Source: Candidatus Bathyarchaeota archaeon (GTDB lineage Archaea > Thermoproteota > Bathyarchaeia > TCS64). From it: a stretch of 20,801 nt of DNA. Each line of letters starts with the position of its first letter. Positions within the stretch are counted from its first letter, which is position 1. Below the pieces are notes generated by a model. That model had not been told where the DNA came from and made no database searches. It saw only the letters and a program-made list of their open reading frames with translations. The DNA lies in NCBI GenBank assembly GCA_016867505.1, contig VGJH01000001.1, positions 1-20,801 of the forward strand, written 5' to 3'. Made by a program: the position numbers and the translations under genes. Positions 14,974 to 20,801 of this stretch are shown in pieces.

Positions 14974-16893
14974 ATGAGTAAAATTTTACAAATCGAGGAT
15001 ATTCCTCGTTTTAAAAATATAGGAGAAGTAAAAATTTCTCCAGATGGAAAATATGTTGCATACACCTTACGTTCAATAGTGATTGAAGAGAATAAATCAA
15101 ATGTCGATCTTTTTGTGTCATCGATCTCTGACGGAGATATTAAGAAACTTAATGATGATGGAAAAGCTAGTCTAATTGCTTGGAGTCCAAATGGAAAATG
15201 GATCAGCTATGTTCAGGGTGATAAAGATGGTAATAACATCATGATTGTTGATGTGAATTCAGGACTCAAACGAAAAATTTGTACATACAATGTTAGTAAT
15301 GCAAGCCTAGGTTTTGGTTGTGTTGGGGATATGGTTATTTGGTCTCCAGATTCATCAAAAATTGCTTACCTTGGCTCACTTGAACCAGTTGATAAAGAAG
15401 CTAAAATTAAAGTAATAAACCGTATAATGTATAGAGCGTTTTTTGGCAACAGTGATATGCGTCGAAGACATATTTTTGTAGTTAATACTTTAGGGCAAGA
15501 ACCACCGAAACAACTAACTTTTGAAGATTTTGATGAACATAGCATAACTTGGAGCCCTGATGGAGAAGAAATCGCGTTTGTATCCAATCGAACTGGTTTA
15601 GATGATTATAATATGCATCTTGATATTTATACTGTTAATGTCTCAACAAGAGAAATTAAAAGAATCACTAACAGCGTTGGTGCAGAGTATAATCCAACAT
15701 ACTCTCCTAATGGTAAAATGATTGCTTGCATAGCTACTGAAAGAGGAAATACAAGTAATGAAAGCACTCCTGAAGACCATCATTTATGGGTTTACAATTT
15801 AGAAACTCTAGAAGGAGTGTGCCTAACCAAAAAATTAGATAAGCCTATTGGTTCTAATCCCCAATGGTTAGATGATTCTAATTTAATATTTACATATAGT
15901 GATGAAGGCAGAGTACCAATTGCTAAAGTATCCATTAATGGACATATCTCTATAATTAGATCGGGGGATCAAAACCATAGTAGAGTAACAGTGGCGAAAA
16001 ATGAAGCCATTGCTTTCACTTGTACATCACCAAATTCACCGGAAGATATCTATACTTTAACTCCCCAAAACATTGAAAATAAAATCACAGATCTTAATCC
16101 TTGGCTTAAAGAATATTCTTTAGCTTATCCTGAAGAATTCAGGTTTACGGGTAGTGACGGTACTAAACTTCATGGTTGGATAATTAAACCCCAATATTTT
16201 GATTCTTCAAAAAAATATCCGACGCTTCTAAACATTAAAGGAGGCCCTTCGGGAATGCATGGTTATGGCTGGAATATGAATCAACAATTAGCAACTTCAA
16301 ATGGTTTCATCCAAGTCTATGTAAATTATCGTGGTAGTTCAGGGTATGGTCAGAAATTTACTGATGCAATCGTAGGAGATATGCTAGGTGGAGAATATCG
16401 TGACAATATGGAAGCCCTTGAATATGCTATCAAAACTTGTCCAAACATTGATATTAATAGACTGGGGGTTTGGGGTGGTAGCTATGGGGGCTACCTAACA
16501 AATTGGATAATCACTCAAACTGATCGATTCAAAGCTGCAGTTAGTATTAGCAGTATTAGCAATTTATGGACTCAATGGGGGTGTGGGGCACTTCCACTTT
16601 GGGTTGAAGTCGAGTTACCTGGATTACCATGGGACAATTATGAAAAAATGATTAAACAATCACCAATATGGCAAGCACACAAAGCAAGGACTCCAACATT
16701 ATTTTTACATGGTGAACAAGACTATGATACCCCAATTGTTGAAGCAGAACAGATGTTTATGGCTTTGAAGAAAAATGGAGTTGAAGCTACTCTCGTTAGG
16801 TATGTTGAGGAAGGCCATGGAGTCAGATCAAAACCTCAAAATAATATGGATGTCATGAGACGAGTTTTTTCGTGGTTTAAAACTCATCTTTAA
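14974..16893 (+). CDS. S9 family serine peptidase (acylaminoacyl-peptidase / prolyl oligopeptidase type)
   Basis: A 639-residue protein. The N-terminal part (about 1-370) is a beta-propeller built of TolB/PD40-like repeats, visible as recurring SPDGKYVAY, SPNGKWISY, SPDSSKIAY, SPDGEEIAF and SPNGKMIAC. The C-terminal alpha/beta-hydrolase domain has the nucleophile S503 in GGSYGG, D583 in GEQDYDTP and H615 in EEGHGV, a complete catalytic triad. These enzymes cleave short peptides or blocked N-terminal residues, usually in the cytoplasm; no signal peptide is seen. The gene precedes a gamma-glutamyltransferase on the same strand after a 51-bp gap, consistent with shared work in peptide use. Confidence 0.92.
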   Translation: MSKILQIEDIPRFKNIGEVKISPDGKYVAYTLRSIVIEENKSNVDLFVSSISDGDIKKLNDDGKASLIAWSPNGKWISYVQGDKDGNNIMIVDVNSGLKRKICTYNVSNASLGFGCVGDMVIWSPDSSKIAYLGSLEPVDKEAKIKVINRIMYRAFFGNSDMRRRHIFVVNTLGQEPPKQLTFEDFDEHSITWSPDGEEIAFVSNRTGLDDYNMHLDIYTVNVSTREIKRITNSVGAEYNPTYSPNGKMIACIATERGNTSNESTPEDHHLWVYNLETLEGVCLTKKLDKPIGSNPQWLDDSNLIFTYSDEGRVPIAKVSINGHISIIRSGDQNHSRVTVAKNEAIAFTCTSPNSPEDIYTLTPQNIENKITDLNPWLKEYSLAYPEEFRFTGSDGTKLHGWIIKPQYFDSSKKYPTLLNIKGGPSGMHGYGWNMNQQLATSNGFIQVYVNYRGSSGYGQKFTDAIVGDMLGGEYRDNMEALEYAIKTCPNIDINRLGVWGGSYGGYLTNWIITQTDRFKAAVSISSISNLWTQWGCGALPLWVEVELPGLPWDNYEKMIKQSPIWQAHKARTPTLFLHGEQDYDTPIVEAEQMFMALKKNGVEATLVRYVEEGHGVRSKPQNNMDVMRRVFSWFKTHL

Positions 16894-16944
16894 ATTTTTA
16901 TTAAAATCAACAAAGCTTATTCTCTTTAATTGTATGATTATTTT

Positions 16945-18549
16945 ATGCAATTTAATTCGCAACGTTCTCCAGTATATGGTTCAAGAGGAGTAGTGGCTTC
17001 AAGCCAACCACTTGCTTCTGAAGCAGGTATGAGAATTCTTCAAAGAGGAGGAAATGCAGCTGATGCAGCTGTAGCAGCTGCAGCTGCATTAAATGTTACT
17101 GAGCCGTGTTCTACAGGTATAGGTGGAGACTGCTTCTGTCTTTTTTTTAATAACCATACAAAAAAAGTGCATGGTTTAAATGGGTCAGGAAGAGCACCTG
17201 CAGAATTAACGATAGGTAAACTAAATGAATTGGGAATCAAAGACAAAATGCCTACTTTAAGCGTACATACAATCACTGTACCAGGTGCTTGTGCTGGTTG
17301 GATTGATACACTTGAAAATTTTGGTACAATGAGTATTAAAGAAGTGCTTATACCAGCTATAGAATTAGCTGAGAATGGATTTCCAGTAGCACCAATGACA
17401 GCAAGAGCCTGGGCAGCTGGAGTTTCTCGCTTAAAATCAGGACCCAATGCAAAAGAGATGCTAATTGATGACAGAGCACCATTAGAAGGTGAACTAATGA
17501 AAAATTTGACTTTAGGCGAAACATTACGACAAGTTGCACTATATGGTAAAGCGGGTTATTATAAAGGAAGAATCGCTGAAGAGATAGTGAAAATTATTCA
17601 AACTAAGGGAGGTTTTATGACACTTGATGATCTTAAACAGCATTCTAGCAGTATAGTTGAACCAATTAGTACAAATTATAGGGGTTATGAAATATTTGAA
17701 ACTCCACCCAACGGTCAAGGGATAACTGCGTTAATTGCCCTCAACATTGTTGAAGAATATAATATCTCTGAATTATCTTTTGATTCTGTTGAGAGGCTTC
17801 ATATATTAATTGAAGCTATGAGGCTTGCGTTTGCTGATTCTAGATGGTATGTCGCTGATCCAGAAAAGGTTAAGGTTCCTGTTAAAGAATTATTATCTAA
17901 AAATTACTCATCAGCTAGAAGGAAACTAATCAATCTTCAAAGAGCAAATCTTGATTTTAAAAAAGGAGCCTCCATAACTAGTTCTGATACTGTTTATTTC
18001 TGTGTGGTTGATGGTGATGGAAATGCATGCAGTTTCATTAATAGTAATTATAATGGTTTTGGTACAGGATTAATACCAAAAGGGTGTGGATTTACACTAC
18101 AAAATAGAGGAGCCAACTTTTCACTCGATCCAGATCATCCTAATGCTTTGGCTCCAAGAAAACGACCCTACCACACAATAATTCCAGGCCTGGCAATGAA
18201 AGATGGAGAATTATTTGCTCCATTTGGTGTTATGGGAGGATTCATGCAACCTCAAGGGCATCTTCAAGTAATATCTAACTTAATTGACTACAAAATGAAT
18301 CCACAACAGGCTTTAGATGCTCCACGATTCTGTATAGGTGATGGAACTGCAGGAGGTAAAGTCAGTATTGAAGGAGGATATAAAATCGAAACAATGGCAT
18401 TACTCGCCAGAATGGGACATGAAATAATTCCAGTAGCTGGCTTTGGAGGTGGTTTTGGCAGAGGCCAAATTATAACCAGACATCCAAAAACAGGTATACT
18501 ATGTGGTGGATCAGATCCAAGAGCAGATGGATTAGCTATCGCATGGTAA
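16945..18549 (+). CDS. ggt: Gamma-glutamyltransferase family Ntn-hydrolase
   Basis: A 534-residue proenzyme-type protein. RGGNAADAAVAAAAALNVTEP and TGIGGDCFCL near the N-terminus and the PPNGQGITAL motif (about 255-264) are typical. The expected autocleavage and catalytic Thr is T359 in SSDTVYFCVVD, and MQPQGHLQVISNLIDY closes the small subunit. The Thr is followed by VY where E. coli GGT has TH, as in the YwrD-like branch. Family reaction: hydrolysis or transfer of the gamma-glutamyl group of glutathione or gamma-glutamyl peptides. No signal peptide or membrane segment is seen, so it is probably cytoplasmic, unlike secreted bacterial GGT. TTG at 16930 would add five residues, but ATG 16945 is preferred. 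Confidence 0.88.
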   Translation: MQFNSQRSPVYGSRGVVASSQPLASEAGMRILQRGGNAADAAVAAAAALNVTEPCSTGIGGDCFCLFFNNHTKKVHGLNGSGRAPAELTIGKLNELGIKDKMPTLSVHTITVPGACAGWIDTLENFGTMSIKEVLIPAIELAENGFPVAPMTARAWAAGVSRLKSGPNAKEMLIDDRAPLEGELMKNLTLGETLRQVALYGKAGYYKGRIAEEIVKIIQTKGGFMTLDDLKQHSSSIVEPISTNYRGYEIFETPPNGQGITALIALNIVEEYNISELSFDSVERLHILIEAMRLAFADSRWYVADPEKVKVPVKELLSKNYSSARRKLINLQRANLDFKKGASITSSDTVYFCVVDGDGNACSFINSNYNGFGTGLIPKGCGFTLQNRGANFSLDPDHPNALAPRKRPYHTIIPGLAMKDGELFAPFGVMGGFMQPQGHLQVISNLIDYKMNPQQALDAPRFCIGDGTAGGKVSIEGGYKIETMALLARMGHEIIPVAGFGGGFGRGQIITRHPKTGILCGGSDPRADGLAIAW

Positions 18550-18617
18550 TAATCTTAAATTTTATAATTAAAAAAAACCTAATAACAAAAATAATAGAAA
18601 AAAATTTTTAAGGTTTT
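18550..18617. terminator. Convergent 3' region with A/T tracts, likely bidirectional termination
   Basis: 68 bp between the converging ggt and tfb genes holds AAAAAAA and TTTTTAA tracts that give T runs on both transcripts. No hairpin is evident. Assigned from composition and position. Confidence 0.3.
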
Positions 18618-19544
18618 CTAAATCTCTAATTTTAAAGCTTCTTTTAAACCTTTGTAACGATTTCTTATTGTTACTTCAGTTACACCTGCTGCGTCTGCAA
18701 TCATTTTTTGGGTTCTTTTCTCATCATTCATTACACAAGCAATGTATAATGCTGCTGCTGCAAGCCCCATTGGATCTTTACCAGCAGTTGTCCGCTTCTT
18801 CTCAGCTCTTTCAAGTAAAGCTACTGCTGCCTGCTGTGTTCTCTCTCCAATGTTAACTTTTGCTGCAATCTTAGGTATTCTATACTGTGCTTTTGGTATA
18901 GGCATTTGTATTGTTAATTCACGTAATAGAAGTCTATAACATCTAGCAAGATCTTTTTTGTCAATTGTAGAGACTTTTCCTAATTCTCGTAAAGTTCTAG
19001 GTGTTCCAGTTGATCTACATGCTGCATATAGTGATGCAGCTGCGATTGCAGAAATACTTCTTCCTCTAACAAGACCTTTCTCTAATGCTTTTCTATAGAT
19101 TACTGCAGCTTGTTCTTTAACTGGTTTTGGTATGTGTAGTTTATCTGTTAGTCTACTCAGTTCAGTCATTGCATGGCTTAGGTTTCGATCAACGCTGCTT
19201 TGGTAGCTACTTCTAATATGCCATTTCTTTAATCGTAGCATTTGAAACATAGTTTTGCTTGGAATTGTTCGCCCAAATGCATCTTTACCTACTTGACCAA
19301 TCATGGTGCTTAATCCTTTATCATGTACTGAGAAGCTTAGAGGCATACCAACACGGCTTCTACTTTCTCTCTCATCTTGACTAAAAGCACGCCATTCTGG
19401 ACCATCATTCATTAGATTATCAGCGATGACAAGTCCGCAGCTGTTGCATATTTTTTCGCCAGAGTCATTATCAAGAACAATATTTTTACTGCCACATTCT
19501 GGACAGACGTCTTGATTTCCAAGTTGTTCGTTTTTGAGCATCAT
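18618..19544 (-). CDS. tfb: Transcription initiation factor B (TFB, archaeal TFIIB)
   Basis: A 308-residue protein with an N-terminal zinc ribbon (C14-x2-C17, C33-x2-C36 in CPECGS and CNSCGL), the B-finger/reader region GPEWRAFSQDERESRSRVG, and two cyclin-like repeats (about 115-205 and 210-300; each with an AAASLYAACR- or AAALYIACV-like helix). The final helix-turn-helix (IADAAGVTEVTIRNRYKGL) contacts the BRE element. It bridges TBP on the TATA box and RNA polymerase. The length is standard. The frame remains open about 25 codons upstream of this ATG but has no canonical start there; AAGGA lies about 11 bases before the first ATG. It has its own strong promoter and a long leader. Confidence 0.96.
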   Translation of the reverse strand: MMLKNEQLGNQDVCPECGSKNIVLDNDSGEKICNSCGLVIADNLMNDGPEWRAFSQDERESRSRVGMPLSFSVHDKGLSTMIGQVGKDAFGRTIPSKTMFQMLRLKKWHIRSSYQSSVDRNLSHAMTELSRLTDKLHIPKPVKEQAAVIYRKALEKGLVRGRSISAIAAASLYAACRSTGTPRTLRELGKVSTIDKKDLARCYRLLLRELTIQMPIPKAQYRIPKIAAKVNIGERTQQAAVALLERAEKKRTTAGKDPMGLAAAALYIACVMNDEKRTQKMIADAAGVTEVTIRNRYKGLKEALKLEI

Positions 19545-19564
19545 TTTGTACCATTCCTTAATGA

Positions 19565-19606
19565 TTAGCGGAATAACTTCAATCCTCGCGGAATCGTCAC
19601 CCGCAT
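19565..19606 (-). CDS. 13-codon upstream ORF in the tfb leader
   Basis: ATG at 19606 opens MRVTIPRGLKLFR and ends at TAA, in a different frame from tfb and 20 bases before its start. The predicted transcription start (about 19613-19616) places this ATG within about 10 nt of the mRNA end, where leaderless-style initiation is likely. It could control tfb translation. Purely sequence-based. Confidence 0.3.
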   Translation of the reverse strand: MRVTIPRGLKLFR

Positions 19607-19630
19607 ATAGAGTATGCCATCAGCAACGAA

Positions 19631-19650
19631 CTAGTATATATAATTTGCCC
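19631..19650 (-). promoter_or_regulatory. Strong BRE/TATA promoter of tfb
   Basis: The reverse strand reads GGGCAAATTATATATACTAG: an A-rich BRE-like GCAAA followed by TTATATATA, the clearest archaeal promoter in the window. Transcription should start near 19613-19616, giving a leader of about 70 nt. That leader contains the hairpin GCATA-CTCTA-TATGC and is richer in G+C than its surroundings. Confidence 0.65.
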
Positions 19651-19773
19651 CTATATTTACTATAGAGGATAAAATCATACAAATGCATTGCAATAAATAT
19701 TAGTATCTACAGTAATAATTTTGAATGGGTTAAATTATTTCTAGAATATTGAAAAAAAATTTGAAATCCAATA

Positions 19774-19782
19774 TTTTATATG
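19774..19782 (+). promoter_or_regulatory. TATA-like box of the FMN split-barrel gene
   Basis: TTTTATATG lies about 37 nt before the ATG at 19815, predicting a leader of about 10 nt. The longer frame from 19749 would start upstream of this box and is unlikely. Confidence 0.4.
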
Positions 19783-19814
19783 AAACATATTCAAATATGA
19801 TTTGGCGAATTTTT

Positions 19815-20212
19815 ATGGTTAAAGTCCCTGAAGAAGTAAGAAAAACGTTTGAAAAACAAAGAGTAATTCCATTTGCTACTGCAGCAAAGAATGGCATCCC
19901 AAATGTTGCATTGGTGGGTATGTGGTGGTGGGAAGATGAAGAAACAATGGTAATTTCTGATAATTATTTGAATAAAACCAAAAATAATTTCATAGAAAAC
20001 CCTGTTGCAGCACTTAATGGATGGGCGGATGGGAAAAGTTACCAAATTAAAGGTATGTAAATTATGAAAGCTCAGGTCCTTTATATGAGAAAGTTAGAGT
20101 AAGGGCTACCAGTGGACAACGTCAATTTCCAGGTAAAGCTGCTGTTGTCATTAAAGTTATAGAAGTTTTCCAAGAAACGGGTGGAGAAAGCGCAGGAATT
20201 AAAATAGCTTAA
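19815..20212 (+). pseudogene. Pyridoxamine 5'-phosphate oxidase-like FMN split-barrel protein, frameshifted
   Basis: The first frame starts MVKVPEEVRKTFEKQRVIPFATAAKNGIPNV and continues to SYQIKGM before a TAA at 20058. From 20054 the frame one base back continues the same domain: YVNYESSGPLYEKVRV, then FPGKAAVVIKVIEVFQ, ending GIKIA with TAA at 20210-20212. Together these give a normal-length (about 130 residues) PNPOx-like flavin/heme-binding split barrel of unknown substrate. One missing base (or two extra) at about 20052-20057 explains the break. It may be a true recent mutation, a sequencing/assembly error, or a -1 frameshift; no clear slippery heptamer is present. Its end overlaps the convergent gene by four bases. 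Confidence 0.8.
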
Positions 20213-20553
20213 ATAACAAAATGATTGCTTTGATGTTCTTGCTCTCTTTGCTTCGCTACCCCTTTCTGCATTCCTTCAGCAGTTATTGATATGTCATATT
20301 CAACCCACTTCTCCACCATATCCATGATAATTTCAGACATTTCTTCAAGCTCTTCTTTACTGAAATTAGCCATAACTTCAGGGCTGTTAACCCATTGCAT
20401 CCAACCAGCTATGCTTTGACCTATAGTAATCAGAGCAAACCTCATTCCACGTACACGATCTAATCTATCCTGATCTTTCTTTGCACGAATTTCTTTGAGC
20501 TGATCCAAGGTCTTTTGGCTACGCTCAACCCAGTTTATGTTGATTCCTTCCAT
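20209..20553 (-). CDS. Small helical archaeal protein, possibly DUF2153-like
   Basis: A 114-residue charged protein predicted to be mostly helical: a first helix WVERSQKTLDQLKEIRAKKDQ, then DRLDRVRGMRFALITIGQSIAGWMQWV, and an acidic EELEEMSEIIMDMVEKWVEYD helix. The W-x4-R/K-TL-LK, DRL and RFA pattern recalls the archaeal family DUF2153, from memory and not verified. Function unknown; no catalytic or metal motif is seen. It is separated from the divergent tRNA-Ser by about 90 bp, and a TATA-like box 28 nt before the ATG implies a leaderless mRNA. Confidence 0.72.
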   Translation of the reverse strand: MEGININWVERSQKTLDQLKEIRAKKDQDRLDRVRGMRFALITIGQSIAGWMQWVNSPEVMANFSKEELEEMSEIIMDMVEKWVEYDISITAEGMQKGVAKQREQEHQSNHFVI

Positions 20554-20575
20554 TTCATGTTTACGGATACACAGT

Positions 20576-20585
20576 AGTTAAAAAT
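20576..20585 (-). promoter_or_regulatory. TATA-like box of the small helical-protein gene
   Basis: TTTTTAACTA on the reverse strand is centred about 28 nt before the ATG at 20553, the spacing expected for a leaderless archaeal transcript. Confidence 0.45.
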
Positions 20586-20605
20586 GTCTCCGGTCGCTCA
20601 AGTAG

Positions 20606-20616
20606 AGTTTAAATCA
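20606..20616 (+). promoter_or_regulatory. TATA-like box A of tRNA-Ser
   Basis: AGTTTAAATCA is centred about 31 nt upstream of the tRNA 5' end, the usual place for an archaeal box A with a few nucleotides of 5' leader. Confidence 0.45.
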
Positions 20617-20641
20617 CTGTGCTTTATGCTCTAGGATGAGT

Positions 20642-20725
20642 GCCGGGGTCTCCTAGCTCGGTAGGGAGCCAGCCTGGAAAGCTGGTGTCTGTACAGACTC
20701 AAGGGTTCAAATCCCTTTCCCGGCG
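20642..20725 (+). tRNA. tRNA-Ser (anticodon GGA)
   Basis: A complete type II tRNA. The acceptor stem is GCCGGGG with TCCCGGC (one G-T pair). The D arm contains AGCTCGGTAGG. The anticodon arm is CCAGC-CTGGAAA-GCTGG, with anticodon GGA reading UCC/UCU. The long variable arm forms GTCTG-TA-CAGAC, typical of Ser. The T arm is AAGGG-TTCAAAT-CCCTT. The discriminator base is G and CCA is not encoded. There is no intron. The downstream TTTATTT may act as a terminator. Confidence 0.95.
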
Positions 20726-20801
20726 TTTATTTAAAAATACGGAAGATATTCTAGCGATTCAATTGTCGTAAAAGTGATGCTTGTGTAGTAGCAATGGCTA
20801 T

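Noticed and set aside
17040..17447. 135-codon reverse-strand frame opposite the gamma-glutamyltransferase gene
   Set aside because: It is the low-stop antisense of an alanine-rich conserved region, with no motif or promoter.
18668..18939. Forward-strand frames opposite tfb
   Set aside because: Leu/Gln- and Ala-rich shadow translations of the conserved TFB cyclin repeats.
20052..20058. Programmed -1 frameshift in the split-barrel gene
   Set aside because: No X-XXY-YYZ heptamer or obvious downstream structure; an indel or sequence error is simpler.
1..20801. CRISPR array, insertion sequence, integrase, toxin-antitoxin or defence gene
   Set aside because: No regularly spaced repeats, terminal inverted repeats, transposase or nuclease motifs were seen on either strand.

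Overview
The window is AT-rich archaeal DNA (roughly a third G+C by eye). Archaeal markers are a transcription factor B gene, the archaeal-type bifunctional fructose-1,6-bisphosphate aldolase/phosphatase, two tungsten-type aldehyde:ferredoxin oxidoreductases (AOR), TATA-like boxes about 22-30 nt before many starts (suggesting leaderless mRNAs), and a tRNA without an encoded CCA end. TTG is used as a start codon repeatedly. The gene content suggests an anaerobic, peptide- or amino-acid-using fermenter that can also run gluconeogenesis. I cannot place it in a phylum; an uncultivated TACK- or Asgard-like lineage would fit but is only a guess.

Layout. 1-2319 (-): an AOR whose C-terminus leaves the window, preceded by a four-cluster polyferredoxin. 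2439-3851 (+): a DASS/SLC13-type transporter. 3840-4739 (-): a membrane-anchored GT2 glycosyltransferase. 4835-6046 (+): a class I/II aminotransferase. 6108-8356 (+): an overlapping pair, GT4 glycosyltransferase and polysaccharide pyruvyl transferase. 8378-9667 (-): FolC. 9742-10863 (-): FBP aldolase/phosphatase. 10961-13322 (-): a second AOR with its own polyferredoxin. 13371 to about 14735 (-): TrpB2, with an odd 5' end. 14974-16893 (+): S9 peptidase. 16945-18549 (+): gamma-glutamyltransferase. 18618-19544 (-): TFB with a long leader. 19815-20212 (+): a frameshifted FMN split-barrel protein. 20209-20553 (-): a small helical protein. 20642-20725 (+): tRNA-Ser(GGA).

How the genes may work together (inference): the S9 peptidase and gamma-glutamyltransferase release amino acids, the aminotransferase makes 2-oxo acids, and aldehydes derived from these are oxidised by the two AOR/ferredoxin modules to yield reduced ferredoxin. 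The FBP enzyme feeds carbon to sugars, and the glycosyltransferases and pyruvyl transferase build surface glycans. The genes face both ways with many separate promoters, so this is a neighbourhood of short units, not one operon.

The most unusual points are: (1) trpB2, whose conserved N-terminal coding sequence runs about 43 codons upstream of the first in-frame ATG without any ATG/GTG/TTG start, through a leader that can form two mutually exclusive sets of hairpins and carries an in-frame 12-codon upstream ORF ended by TAG; (2) an AOR in which an Asp stands at the usual first cluster Cys; (3) a 13-codon upstream ORF in the tfb leader; (4) two AOR/ferredoxin modules within about 13 kb. I saw no CRISPR array, insertion sequence, integrase, or obvious defence or phage gene. 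No gene-free stretch exceeds about 300 bases.
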